From positions 1 through 64,000 of the forward strand of contig JAOAQX010000034.1 in NCBI GenBank assembly GCA_025210805.1: a stretch of 64,000 nucleotides of DNA, given 5' to 3'. Positions 16,694-26,107 of this stretch are shown piece by piece. The notes under the pieces were generated by a model, which saw only the letters and a list, made by a program, of their open reading frames with translations, was not told the DNA's origin and did not search any database. Both the position numbers and the translations under genes were made by a program. Each line of letters starts with the position of its first letter. Positions within the stretch are counted from its first letter, which is position 1. The stretch is from Flavobacteriales bacterium. GTDB taxonomy: Bacteria; Bacteroidota; Bacteroidia; Flavobacteriales; CAJXXR01.

Positions 16694-17697
16694 TTCTTAT
16701 AAAGTTGCGAAGGAATTAATCCAGTTTCTAATGAATCCAATACAAGTCCTTTTTGATTATATATCAACAAATTACCTTTTCTAACATAATCTTTGGCATC
16801 AGACAAATAAATTTGTTCATTCTCTACCAAAAATCCATAAGTTACTTTATTAACATTAAACAAAAAATCTACCTTTTGATTACTTTTATTCCATTTTCCC
16901 ACAGTTTTTCCGCCTGCGAGATACAAATTATTATCAGAAAAAGATAAGAAAGAATAATTTCCTTGAAGTTCAAAGGATTCTTTTTTATTATTCTGAACAT
17001 TCACTTTTTCTAAAAAAGTTTGAGAATCATTGCTAACTAAAACATAAAGTTCATTATTCTTTACAAGAAAATCTTTGATATTTTTCTCCATCAAATATTC
17101 ACTTATTAAAGCTCCTTGCTTATTTAGTTTTAAAATTTTGTTATTTGGAGAATTTTGAAATCCAATTTGCTTTTGTGCAACAAAAATTTCATTTTCAATA
17201 GCGTATATTTTTTCTGTCCATGCATCGGCATCATAAAACTTTTGTATCGAACCATATTGAATATTCACTTTGTAAATAATATTCCCTTTAAGGCTCGTTA
17301 CCAGACAATTTTTATCATCTATAGGTAAAATATACCTTGGCGTTTCCAGACCGTTGATCGTTTTGAGGAAATTCATATCCTGATCACAAACAATCAATTG
17401 GTTTCCATTGTTGATAGACAGAACCCACTGATCTCCCACTTGCGCCATAGACTGAAAAACATCTCCCAAAGGACGATTATTTTGTGCCTTAAACACATAG
17501 TTTGCTATTTTTTTTTCTTGCAGATTATAGAAAGACAAGGATGCATTTCCCTGATTAAAATTACCTTCATTTACTAACCAAAAACCATTTTCTAAAGGCA
17601 CCTGCCCAGAACCATCAACATATTGAGGACCAATTTCTTTATCACAAGAAACCAGCACAAACACACAACAGATAATTATACTAAACCATTTCATCAA
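16690..17697 (-). CDS. Beta-propeller lipoprotein (DUF5074/BtuG-like)
   Basis: 335 residues with a lipobox (FVLVSCDKE). Repeated blades of the YncE/DUF5074 type follow: LENGFWLVNEGNFNQGNASL near 36-55, then recurrent short strands with NNGNQLIVCD and YNQKGLVLDSL. In Bacteroides the surface lipoprotein BtuG is a propeller that captures cobalamin; the linkage here with a BtuF/BtuC-like pair makes the same role plausible. No TonB receptor is adjacent. The start overlaps the end of bioA by 17 bases. Confidence 0.7.
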   Translation of the reverse strand: MMKWFSIIICCVFVLVSCDKEIGPQYVDGSGQVPLENGFWLVNEGNFNQGNASLSFYNLQEKKIANYVFKAQNNRPLGDVFQSMAQVGDQWVLSINNGNQLIVCDQDMNFLKTINGLETPRYILPIDDKNCLVTSLKGNIIYKVNIQYGSIQKFYDADAWTEKIYAIENEIFVAQKQIGFQNSPNNKILKLNKQGALISEYLMEKNIKDFLVKNNELYVLVSNDSQTFLEKVNVQNNKKESFELQGNYSFLSFSDNNLYLAGGKTVGKWNKSNQKVDFLFNVNKVTYGFLVENEQIYLSDAKDYVRKGNLLIYNQKGLVLDSLETGLIPSQLYKK

Positions 17698-18949
17698 TTA
17701 ACTCTTTTAGACTGTTATAAATGATTTCTAATTCTTTTTCACTAATGGTATAGGGTGGCAAAATGTATAATGTATTTCCCAAAGGACGAAGATAAACTCC
17801 TCGTTTCATCAAAAATTGAAACATTTTATCACGCTGATTTCCATATCGTTCCCAACTCACATTGAGTTCAAAAGCGAGAATCACTCCTAAAACCCTTGTG
17901 TTTTTAACCTTTGGATTTTGTTTTAAACAAATTGCAAAGTCTAAATGGTTTTGATGGATATTTTGGATATTTTGCTGAATTTCTTTGGATTCCAAAAGTT
18001 CTATACCAGCAATAGCCGCTGTGCATGCCAAAGGATTTGCAGAGTAAGTATGACCATGAAAAAAGCCATCTGCTATTTGGTCTGAATAAAAAGCTTGATA
18101 AATTTCTTCGGAACAACTGGTAAGAGCCATTGGCATCAGCCCTGCCGTGAGTGCTTTTGACATACAAATAATATCTGCCTGATTCTCTAGATATTCTGTG
18201 GCAAAGTTTTTTCCAGTTTTTCCAAAACCTGTCATGACCTCATCGGCAATACAAAGGGTTCCGTTTTTTTGGGCAATATGAATCATTTCATCCAAAAATT
18301 TTGCAGGATACATTTTCATTGCAGCCGCACCCTGAACTAGAGGTTCAAAGATAAAGCAGGCAAATTCTTTGCTTTCCATTTTCTTTTTGAAATCTGCCAA
18401 AATTTCTTCCCAATGTTTATCATTAGGAACTGAAATATCTTCCACTTCCATGACAAAATCAGCAAAAGGTCCGTTATAAACCGATAAACCCGAAACTGCC
18501 ATTGCCCCAAAAGTGTCTCCGTGAAATGCTTCTTGAAAACACAAGATTTTTTTACGTGCTTCTCCTTTGTTAAAATGGTATTGTATTGCCATTTTTAGGG
18601 CAATATCTACGGAAGTAGAACCATTATCCGAAAAGAAAATTTTACTTTGATTTTTAGGTAAAATTTTCATTACCTTCTCCCCAAGTTCTACCGCAGGTTT
18701 ATGCGTAAATCCAGCAAAAACTACTTGATCCAATTGAGACATTTGCTGTGCAACTTTTGCTGTAATATAGGCATTACAATGTCCGTACATAGCGGTGTAC
18801 CACGAGGCTATTCCATCTATATATGTATTCCCATTTTCATCCCAAAGTGTACAATTTTGAGCCTTAATGATCGGAATATTTTCTTTTTGAATTTTATGTT
18901 GAGTAAGCGGATGCCAAAGAAATTTTTGATCCTTTTCTTTTAATGTCAT
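17681..18949 (-). CDS. bioA: Adenosylmethionine-8-amino-7-oxononanoate aminotransferase
   Basis: 422 residues, class III PLP aminotransferase. The BioA signature LWHPLTQ is at about 10-16, with GIASWYTAMYGH, the DNGSTSVDIALKMA cofactor region and the PLP lysine in CMSKALTAG. It converts KAPA to DAPA with SAM as amino donor in biotin synthesis. It lies 6 bases after dnaX and overlaps the propeller lipoprotein gene, so it is in the middle of one transcription unit. No other bio gene is present. Confidence 0.95.
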   Translation of the reverse strand: MTLKEKDQKFLWHPLTQHKIQKENIPIIKAQNCTLWDENGNTYIDGIASWYTAMYGHCNAYITAKVAQQMSQLDQVVFAGFTHKPAVELGEKVMKILPKNQSKIFFSDNGSTSVDIALKMAIQYHFNKGEARKKILCFQEAFHGDTFGAMAVSGLSVYNGPFADFVMEVEDISVPNDKHWEEILADFKKKMESKEFACFIFEPLVQGAAAMKMYPAKFLDEMIHIAQKNGTLCIADEVMTGFGKTGKNFATEYLENQADIICMSKALTAGLMPMALTSCSEEIYQAFYSDQIADGFFHGHTYSANPLACTAAIAGIELLESKEIQQNIQNIHQNHLDFAICLKQNPKVKNTRVLGVILAFELNVSWERYGNQRDKMFQFLMKRGVYLRPLGNTLYILPPYTISEKELEIIYNSLKELIDEMV

Positions 18950-18955
18950 GAAATA

Positions 18956-20745
18956 CTATCTGATTTCTAGTTTAAATAGTTGGTTGAGTTTTTCAATACT
19001 GGTATTCTCATTTCTCAATTTTTTCCATAATTCTATCTCAGATAGGTGCGCTTTTTTTAGCTCCATTTCCTCGATTTTATGTTTTACAATAAGAAAATAG
19101 TTCCCCAATTTTTGGCGAAGAAAATTGGTGAGATTTACCCTGATTTGACTAAAACTATCGACTTGTGCTTGAGAGGAAAAAACTATTTCAATAGTTTCCT
19201 CTTCTACTAAGCTTGGCAAATTAGCTTCCAGCATTTTGGCTGCTACTTTTTTACCATTTTTTTCAAGATCCTTTGCATACTCTTGCCAGTATTTCACCAC
19301 TTGGCTTTGCATAATAGAATTTCTCTCTGTTCCACTGAGAAAATCTTCTTGTTCTTCTTTATTCTCTTTTAGGCTAAAGCCTTTTAGAGTGAGTTTATTT
19401 TTTCTAGATTTAAGCTTATCTAACTTAGAAGATTTAGATTTTTTTGATCTCTGAACTAAAGGAATTTCCTCTTTTTTAGGAGATTGATAGGAAGAAGAAG
19501 GCTCTTGAACCTTTTCTTGATTATGAGCGTCTTTTTGAGCAAGATTTGTGGGTTTCTCCTTAGGTGTTCTTTCCCTTTTTATCTCCTCTAAATAAGCCGA
19601 AAATTTCTGTAAAATTTCGGGATGAGGAATTATCCTAAAGGGCTTTTTTTTTTAATACTTTCTAAAGAAGATAATTGCATTAAAGCCAACTCAACAAGCA
19701 TTCTTTTATTTTTACTGGTACGATATTGGACATCGCATTGGTTACAGATGTCTAAACCTTGAATAATAAAAGTAATATTCGCTTTTTTAGATTGTTCTAA
19801 GTATTGTTTTTGGGCTTTTTCTCCTACTTCCAAAAGCTTTACAGTAGCTTCATCTTTACAAACCAAAAGATCTCTAAGATGTTCTGCTAAGCCTGTTATA
19901 AAAATATGAGGATCAAAACCTTTATGAAGAATTTCATTAAATGTGAGTAATACTTTCGGGATATTACTATCTAAAATATCCTCCACAATCTGGAAATAAT
20001 AATCGTAGTCTAAAACATTGAGATGCTCTGCCGTAATTTGATAACTAATATCTTGGGTAAAACTTGCCATTTTATCAAAAATAGACAAGGCGTCACGCAT
20101 CGCTCCATCGGCTTTTTTTGCAATCAGCAAACTGGCTTCAGATTCTAACTTAACACCTTCTTGGTCTGCAATAAAATGTAATTGTTTTTGGATATCTTTT
20201 ATCTCAATTCTATTGAAATCAAACACCTGACAACGAGAAAGAATCGTGGGTAAAATTTTATGTTTTTCTGTTGTGGCTAAAATAAAAATAGCGTGTTTTG
20301 GAGGTTCCTCCAAGGTTTTTAAGAAAGCATTAAAAGCTGACTGAGAAAGCATGTGAACCTCATCAATAATGTACACAGACTTATTCCCTACTTGGGGTGG
20401 AATTCTCACTTGATCCACTAATGAACGAATATCATCTACAGAGTTATTTGAAGCGGCATCAAGTTCATGAATATTGAAAGAATGTTGCTCATTAAACGCG
20501 GTACAAGATTCACATTTTTCGCAAGGTTCTGCTCGGTCATCTTTTTCCAAACAATTGATCGTTTTTGCAAGAATACGTGCACTAGACGTTTTTCCTACCC
20601 CACGTGGACCACAGAAAAGAAAAGCTTGCCCCAAATGATTATTCAATATGGCACTTTTGAGTGTTTCCTTAATACTGCTTTGACCAACTACGGTGTCAAA
20701 CGAATGGGGACGGTATTTTCTTGCTGCTACAATATAGTCTTTCAT
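18956..20745 (-). CDS. dnaX: DNA polymerase III gamma/tau, tau made by -1 frameshift at A10
   Basis: The zero frame gives 371 residues (stop at 19630): Walker A GPRGVGKTSS at 46-55, four-cysteine zinc site, Walker B YIIDEVHML and the clamp-loader domain III. Just before that stop lies a run of ten A (minus strand, 19653-19644). A -1 shift there continues in an open frame for 229 more residues with a basic linker and a tau-like C-terminal domain, giving about 596 residues. The short product would be gamma, the long one tau. Thermus thermophilus makes both by transcriptional slippage at a similar A-run. A fixed indel or sequencing error is the alternative. Confidence 0.85.
19644..19653 (-). other. 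A10 slippage site in dnaX
   Basis: Ten consecutive A residues (read on the minus strand) in the context ATT-A10-GCCC. The zero frame stops four codons later; the -1 frame enters the tau extension. No strong stem-loop stands at the 5-9 base spacing used by ribosomal frameshift stimulators, so polymerase slippage is the more natural mechanism. Confidence 0.75.
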
Positions 20746-20765
20746 CCAAGTTTTGTTTGGTGTTT

Positions 20766-20773
20766 CAAAGATA
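20766..20773 (-). promoter_or_regulatory. dnaX promoter -7 box
   Basis: TATCTTTG on the minus strand, 20 bases before the dnaX ATG; it matches TAnnTTTG. Confidence 0.55.
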
Positions 20774-20853
20774 GTAAATGATTATCGAAAATGGTTTTTT
20801 AGCCTTTATTTCCTGAATGATTTTTCTTTTTTAAAAAATATATTGGGCAAATT

Positions 20854-21282
20854 TTACTCGTTTCTCACAACCATTTCTTCATACACCACTTCAAGATATT
20901 CCATAACAGGTTCATTTGATACTGCTTTTAAATCTGACCATGATAATTTTACAGGAAAAGCATTTTTCAGTAACCACATCATGACCATTTCATGATTTTC
21001 ATCCAAGAGTTTGATAAATAAGTCTCTTTTCTCCACTTTATCAAATTTTACGGTTGAAAGCCAATTGTAGTATTCATTGTCGCCTTTTATCACACCCCTT
21101 TTAAGCGTGATTCTATTGGGCTTTGTAAGACCTGGCATAAGTGATTTTGTTGTAGTAGGCATGGCTCCATCTCTATATTCCACCACATCTATTTCTTTTG
21201 TAAGTCCCACTACTTCTGTAGCAGATAATCGAGATCCACCCCAGTCTATTTGGAAATGGAACTTGCATAATGGGTAACTCAT
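20854..21282 (-). CDS. T4 gp19-type phage/contractile-system tail tube protein, orphan
   Basis: 142 residues, the usual length for PF06841-like tube proteins. The family pattern is clear: F-x-I near the start, EVVGLTKEIDVVEYRDG, KSLMPGLTKPNRITLKRGV, a WL pair, and the ending AFPVKLSWSDLKA...EYLEVVYEEM. Such proteins form the inner tube of contractile tails and extracellular contractile injection systems. No sheath, spike, baseplate or ATPase gene lies nearby; the neighbours are dnaX and an exonuclease. It may be a domesticated or remote component. Confidence 0.8.
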   Translation of the reverse strand: MSYPLCKFHFQIDWGGSRLSATEVVGLTKEIDVVEYRDGAMPTTTKSLMPGLTKPNRITLKRGVIKGDNEYYNWLSTVKFDKVEKRDLFIKLLDENHEMVMMWLLKNAFPVKLSWSDLKAVSNEPVMEYLEVVYEEMVVRNE

Positions 21283-21308
21283 CTTTTTTTTTGTTTTCTA
21301 TTGCTAAT

Positions 21309-21461
21309 AATACTGTTTATGGTGTTAATTTACTTGTACATTTTAGCTTCTTTTTCGGGTGCGTTTATTTGGTAAACATCACCTTTCCCTTCCCGAAAAA
21401 TCGGGACAAGCTCTTCAAAGGGAGCTTAAACAGTGAGTAAATTAACACCGTAACTGGTATA
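21309..21461. repeat. MITE-like palindromic element, best copy
   Basis: The ends GGTGTTAATTTAC (21321..21333) and GTAAATTAACACC (21437..21449) are perfect inverted repeats of 13 bp, extendable to about 25 bp with mismatches. Inside are CCCGAAAAATCGGG and CCTTTCCC/AAAGGGAG stems. The interior aligns with 505..645. It has no coding capacity. The rest of the gap to 21625 holds nothing I recognise. Confidence 0.75.
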
Positions 21462-21625
21462 AAACGATAAGACTGTTTTAATTTACCGATATATTGCTAA
21501 AGATATTATTTTTTAGAGACTTGAAAAGGATTTTTCAATTTTTCAATGAAATCCTTGATATTTCAGAATATTTGGCTTCTTAATATGTTAATTATTGAAG
21601 TACTAATTGTGTAGCTCAAGGTTCT

Positions 21626-22336
21626 TTATTGTAATGAAAACAAAACCTCATGAGGTTCAAGCAAGGCTTCCCCTTGCCATTTAAGCATGAGTTGAGCAGT
21701 AGTAAGGACATCTTTTTCACAATAAATAGCAATTCTTTTAGGATCATTTTCTTCCCAATAGACTCGCCCTACTTCTGAGCCATCAATATCATCCTTTGGG
21801 CTTGGGATTCCAAAAATTTTGGCAAGGAGTTTTAGTGAGGTAAAATGCTTAAAATCGCCAAATTTCCATAGTTCCATAGTATCTACATGGGTGATTTCCC
21901 AAGGCTTTTTACCGGCAATCTGTAAAGAATTGGGTAATTCTAGACCATTGATTAGATACCGTCTACAGAGATAAGGTAAATCAAACTCTTTGATATTATG
22001 TCCACAAAATGAATAAAAAGGAAAAGCCGAAATGACCTCAGAAAATTCTTGAAGGATATTTTTTTCATCATGCCCAAAAAAGGATTTGAGTTTCAAAACT
22101 CTTTTACCACCTTTTTTTGAAAGGTAAGCTATTGAAATACATACTATTTTACCAAACTCCGCCCAAATACCTGCTCGATCATAGAATTCTTCGGCTGTGA
22201 AATTATCTTTTCTTTGATAAGAAGTTTTTTTCTCAAAAAGCTCTTGATATTCTGTATCAAGTTCATCAAAACGTGAATATTCACTTACAGTTTCTATATC
22301 AATATAAAGGAGTTTTTGGATATTAATATGTTTCAT
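21626..22336 (-). CDS. Predicted 3'-5' exonuclease (PolB-like DEDD, PF10108 type)
   Basis: 236 residues. The DEDD acidic residues are seen in LYIDIETVS (ExoI), GHNIKEFDLPYL (ExoII) and YCEKDVLTT (ExoIII, DEDDy with Y). The insert with HVDTMELWKFGDF matches stand-alone PolB-like exonucleases in Bacteroidota. It degrades or proofreads 3' ends of DNA or RNA; the partner polymerase is not known. It precedes, by three bases on the other side, the ctp gene of the same strand. Confidence 0.85.
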   Translation of the reverse strand: MKHINIQKLLYIDIETVSEYSRFDELDTEYQELFEKKTSYQRKDNFTAEEFYDRAGIWAEFGKIVCISIAYLSKKGGKRVLKLKSFFGHDEKNILQEFSEVISAFPFYSFCGHNIKEFDLPYLCRRYLINGLELPNSLQIAGKKPWEITHVDTMELWKFGDFKHFTSLKLLAKIFGIPSPKDDIDGSEVGRVYWEENDPKRIAIYCEKDVLTTAQLMLKWQGEALLEPHEVLFSLQ

Positions 22337-22339
22337 ATT

Positions 22340-23932
22340 TTACTTTTTTTCGAAGACTTCTTGTGCCTTCAAAATCATTGGATCATCAGTATTCCTTATT
22401 CTTTGAAAACCTTTTGAAGACCATAATTTATTGGCTAAATTGAGTTTGATATTTTTCTTTAAGAATTTTATATCCTTCTCATTAAAGCTAAAATCCTTGG
22501 GTACTACACGCATTTTTTTAGCTTTGTTTTCGATCCATTTTATCAGTTTACTGGGAATCTCAAAGTTTTCTTGATATTTTTCAATATTGGTTACTTTTAA
22601 TTCATCCAGATGCCTATCCCAATAGTTAAAAACTGCTTCGTTTACGATATTGTGTGCATAAATGAGTTCAAAATAATGAGAAAATTGGTTGCTATCTTGA
22701 GGAATAAAGAAGTCAGGATAAATTCCACCACCACCATAAACAGTTCGACCAGCTTTTGTTTTAAACACCAATGAATCTATTTTCGGAATAGAGTCTTCAT
22801 TTAAAAGTTCGCCACTTTCTAGTCTTTTATAGAAATCTTGGTAATAATCTTTTTTACCTTTTGAATAATCTCTCTGAATACTTCTTCCAGAGGGTGTGTA
22901 GTATCGAGCGGTAGTCATTCTACTTGCAGAACCATCTTTATAAATAAATTGTTCTTGAACAAGTCCTTTACCGAAAGATCTTCTACCTATGATAGTTCCT
23001 CGATCATTATCTTGTATAGCTCCAGCAACAATTTCACTAGCAGAAGCAGAGTTTTCATTAATCAAAACACAAAGCTTGGCATTTCTAAAAAAACCATTTC
23101 GATCCGAAAAATATTTTTCTTCTGGTCGGTTTCGTCCTTGGGTATAAACGATTAAATCACCTTTTGAAAGAAAGTACTCAGACAAATCTACTGCTGCATG
23201 AAGGTAACCTCCCGGATTTGATCGTAAATCAACAATGATATTAGGGGTTCTGCTTTCTTTAATTTTCCTCATTACATGCCCCACTTCTTCAATGGTACTC
23301 CCTGCAAAACGGTTTATTTTCACATAATAAGTGTTTTCATCCATTTGATAGGCAACCTCCACGCTTTTTAGCGGAATTGTACCTCTTGTAATTTCAAAAG
23401 AAAGAGAATCTGTTTTTCTTTTTACCGAAACGTTTACTTTACTTCCAGAAGCCCCTTTAATTTTAGAGGTAATTTCGGAAGTCAATAAATCTTTTCCTGC
23501 GATATTAAAACTATCTACATAAGTTATTCTATCTCCAGCCTCTAGCCCAGCCTGTGCACTTGGACCGCCGTCTATTGCTCTTAAAACGATTAAAGTATCT
23601 TCATGCATTTGAAATTCTATTCCTATTCCATCGAAATTTCCTTTCATATTTTCTTTCACAGAAACCATTTTATCAGCAGAAATATAGTTGGAGTGCGGAT
23701 CTAATTTATCCATAATTTCTGCCATACTCATTTCTACGATACTATCTACATTTACATCATCTACATAGTCTTTTTCAATAGTTCTTACTAGTTTATTGAG
23801 TTTACCATTTGAAGAAGAAAATAGACTCGATCCATTTTCTGTATGACCGCCTAATTTTGACCCTATAAAAAGCCCAAAAAAGAGCACCAATGCAAAATAG
23901 ATTGGATAATATGTTCTTTTGTTTCTGTTCAT
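22340..23932 (-). CDS. S41-family C-terminal processing peptidase
   Basis: 530 residues. An N-terminal membrane anchor lies at about 8-24. A PDZ domain (about 85-180, with AQAGLEAGDRI) and the tail-specific protease domain follow. The catalytic serine is in ENSASASEIVAG and the lysine in GRRSFGKGLVQ, the Ser-Lys dyad of CtpA/Prc. It works in the periplasm trimming C-termini. It lies directly after the dCMP deaminase gene (0-base gap), and the gene order trpS-elbB-dcd-ctp-exonuclease is closely packed. Confidence 0.93.
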   Translation of the reverse strand: MNRNKRTYYPIYFALVLFFGLFIGSKLGGHTENGSSLFSSSNGKLNKLVRTIEKDYVDDVNVDSIVEMSMAEIMDKLDPHSNYISADKMVSVKENMKGNFDGIGIEFQMHEDTLIVLRAIDGGPSAQAGLEAGDRITYVDSFNIAGKDLLTSEITSKIKGASGSKVNVSVKRKTDSLSFEITRGTIPLKSVEVAYQMDENTYYVKINRFAGSTIEEVGHVMRKIKESRTPNIIVDLRSNPGGYLHAAVDLSEYFLSKGDLIVYTQGRNRPEEKYFSDRNGFFRNAKLCVLINENSASASEIVAGAIQDNDRGTIIGRRSFGKGLVQEQFIYKDGSASRMTTARYYTPSGRSIQRDYSKGKKDYYQDFYKRLESGELLNEDSIPKIDSLVFKTKAGRTVYGGGGIYPDFFIPQDSNQFSHYFELIYAHNIVNEAVFNYWDRHLDELKVTNIEKYQENFEIPSKLIKWIENKAKKMRVVPKDFSFNEKDIKFLKKNIKLNLANKLWSSKGFQRIRNTDDPMILKAQEVFEKK

Positions 23933-24358
23933 TTAAAAATGTCCTGTATCCAGTTTTATGATGTCGATATCCGATTTTCTTAATAAATCTACACCTGAAA
24001 CATCGCTATATTCATGAAGATATACTACTCTTTTTATTCCTGCTTGTAAGATTAGTTTACTACAGTCTTTACAAGGGGAAAGTGTAATATATAATGTTGA
24101 ACCTTCTGAGCTTTGGGTGGACTTTGCCACCTTTGTCAAAGCATTTGCTTCTGCATGAAGAACATACCAATGTGTTGTATTTTCTTCATCTTCACAGCAA
24201 TTTTCAAAACCTGAAGGTGTTCCGTTATAACCATCGGAAATAATCATTTTATCCTTTACGATTAGAGCACCCACTTGTTTTCTTTTACAGTAGGATAATT
24301 TTGCCCATTCTAGTGCCATTTTCATATAGGCAATATCGTATTTGGTTTGCTTTTCCAT
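23933..24358 (-). CDS. dCMP deaminase (ComEB-like)
   Basis: 141 residues with the zinc deaminase motifs HAEANAL and PCKDC, plus the GYNGTPSGFENC substrate loop typical of deoxycytidylate deaminases. It converts dCMP to dUMP for thymidylate synthesis. It abuts the ctp gene without a gap. Confidence 0.93.
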   Translation of the reverse strand: MEKQTKYDIAYMKMALEWAKLSYCKRKQVGALIVKDKMIISDGYNGTPSGFENCCEDEENTTHWYVLHAEANALTKVAKSTQSSEGSTLYITLSPCKDCSKLILQAGIKRVVYLHEYSDVSGVDLLRKSDIDIIKLDTGHF

Positions 24359-24359
24359 C

Positions 24360-25031
24360 TTATTTTAGGGCTTTTACTCCTTGAAGAATATTTTGATAAA
24401 CCTCCACCATATTTGCCTCCATCATATATGCAGGAACCGAAATGATGTTGAGTTCTTTATCAATCGCTATTTCTGTCTTTGTTTTATTAGTTGTTCGGGC
24501 TCCAATAGATCTCATTCCCTCATGGATGGCTTCTATTTCATAGGGAGATGCTTCTTGAGCATGCCCAACACTCAACTCTGGATGATATTTTGATCCTTCC
24601 AAAGCTTTGGCAACAACTGTGGGTCCCATACACATGGCTAAAATTTGCTTCTTTTTATCTAAAGTTTGAAGAATCTTCGTTTGAACCATTTGATCCATTG
24701 CTCCATCTTTTCCTTGCAAAGCCCATTCATTAATATTCTTAGCAGCTCCGAAACCTCCAACAATCACTAAACCATCAAAATCATTTTCTTGATAGTCTGC
24801 AAAATCTTTTATATTTCCTCTAGCAATTCTTGCAGACTCAACCAGACAGTTTCTTGTTTCGTTCATTTCTTCACCTGTAAGGTGATTCACTACATGGTAT
24901 TGCTTTTTATCGGGTGCAAAACATTGATAAATCATTCCTTCTTGCTCTAATGCTAAAAGGGTAAAAATAGCTTCTTGAATTTCAGATCCATCATAAACAC
25001 CAGATCCTGATAATAAAACGGCTAATTTCAT
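24360..25031 (-). CDS. elbB: ElbB-like DJ-1/PfpI family protein (glyoxalase)
   Basis: 223 residues, class I glutamine-amidotransferase-like fold. LLSGSGVYDGSEIQEA at the start and the nucleophile in LAMCMGPTVVAKAL are characteristic of ElbB (isoprenoid biosynthesis protein with amidotransferase-like domain). E. coli ElbB has weak glyoxalase activity; the true role is uncertain. One base separates it from the deaminase gene. Confidence 0.9.
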   Translation of the reverse strand: MKLAVLLSGSGVYDGSEIQEAIFTLLALEQEGMIYQCFAPDKKQYHVVNHLTGEEMNETRNCLVESARIARGNIKDFADYQENDFDGLVIVGGFGAAKNINEWALQGKDGAMDQMVQTKILQTLDKKKQILAMCMGPTVVAKALEGSKYHPELSVGHAQEASPYEIEAIHEGMRSIGARTTNKTKTEIAIDKELNIISVPAYMMEANMVEVYQNILQGVKALK

Positions 25032-25043
25032 TTTTAAAATATT

Positions 25044-26018
25044 TTAATAATTAAAATGTAGTTTTTCTCTAACTCTTTTTAATACTTCCGAAGAAATTTC
25101 ACGTGCTTTCTCTGCACCTTTTTTGAGCTCTTGATCAATCACTTTTTTGTCTGCCATCAGCTCATTAAACTTAGCTCTTGGTTCCGCAAATTTCTCACAA
25201 ACTAATTCAAAGAGTTCTTTTTTTGCATGTCCATAACCATAATTACCTCCTTGGTAGTTGGCTCTCATCTGTGCTATTTGTTCTTCATTTGCCAAAAGCT
25301 TATAAATCGAGAATACATTACAAGCATCTGGGTCCTTTGGATCTTCTAAAGGAGTATCGTCTGTAACAATTTTCATTATTTGCTTTTTGAGCGGCTTATT
25401 TCCTTGGAATATATTGATAAAATTCCCATAAGATTTACTCATTTTCCTTCCGTCAATTCCTGGAACAGTCATCACGCTTTCATCTATTTTAGACTCAGGA
25501 ATCACAAAAGTTTCTCCATACTGACGGTTAAAAGCTCCAGCCATATCTCTGGTCATTTCAAGATGTTGTTTTTGATCTTTCCCTACGGGAACAATTTCTG
25601 CATCATACAATAATATATCCGCTGCCATAAGAACAGGATAAGTAAAAAGTCCTGCATTTACATCAGAAAGATTTGCAGATTTGTCTTTAAACGAATGTGC
25701 ATTTGCCAACATGGGAAAGGGTGTAAAACAGTTCAAATACCACATAAGTTCTGTAACTTCGGGGATATCAGACTGTCTATAAAGGATATTTTTTTGAGTA
25801 TCGAAACCAAAAGCAAGCCAAGCTGCGGCAGTGGCATAGGTATCTTCCATCACTTGTTCGCTATCTTTTTTAGAAGTCAGCGAATGTAGATTAGCAATAA
25901 AGAATAAACTTTGGTTTTCAGATTTTTTTGATAATTCGATTGCGGGGATAATCGCCCCCAAAATATTTCCTAGATGGGGAATTCCACTACTTTGAACTCC
26001 AGTAAGGACTCTTGACAT
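25044..26018 (-). CDS. trpS: Tryptophanyl-tRNA synthetase
   Basis: I take the ATG at 26018 (MSRVLTGVQSSGIPHLGN), preceded by GGAAGA, rather than an upstream extension, because class Ic TrpRS starts immediately before this strand. 324 residues. The HIGH equivalent is PHLGN and the KMSKS motif is RKMSKSYGN. It charges tRNA-Trp in the cytoplasm. It is the first gene of the packed minus-strand group that follows. Confidence 0.97.
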   Translation of the reverse strand: MSRVLTGVQSSGIPHLGNILGAIIPAIELSKKSENQSLFFIANLHSLTSKKDSEQVMEDTYATAAAWLAFGFDTQKNILYRQSDIPEVTELMWYLNCFTPFPMLANAHSFKDKSANLSDVNAGLFTYPVLMAADILLYDAEIVPVGKDQKQHLEMTRDMAGAFNRQYGETFVIPESKIDESVMTVPGIDGRKMSKSYGNFINIFQGNKPLKKQIMKIVTDDTPLEDPKDPDACNVFSIYKLLANEEQIAQMRANYQGGNYGYGHAKKELFELVCEKFAEPRAKFNELMADKKVIDQELKKGAEKAREISSEVLKRVREKLHFNY

Positions 26019-26107
26019 ATTCTTCCGGTATTTTATTGCTAATATAAGCAACTTTACACGGAGCGTAAAGAAAGATAGTGACTATTTTGGTAATGACGGA
26101 TTTTTGA

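Noticed and set aside
14570-18960. Cobalamin riboswitch before the putative uptake genes
   Set aside because: The genes overlap or abut each other and bioA; no leader of sufficient length or B12-box-like sequence is present.
18950-21000. Classical ribosomal -1 frameshift cassette with stimulatory stem-loop in dnaX
   Set aside because: The nearest downstream hairpin (CCGAAA...TTTCGG) begins about 22 bases after the A-run, too far for the usual stimulator; slippage is preferred.
20746-21625. Prophage remnant around the tail-tube gene
   Set aside because: No other phage gene, integrase or attachment repeat was found in the neighbouring 10 kb.
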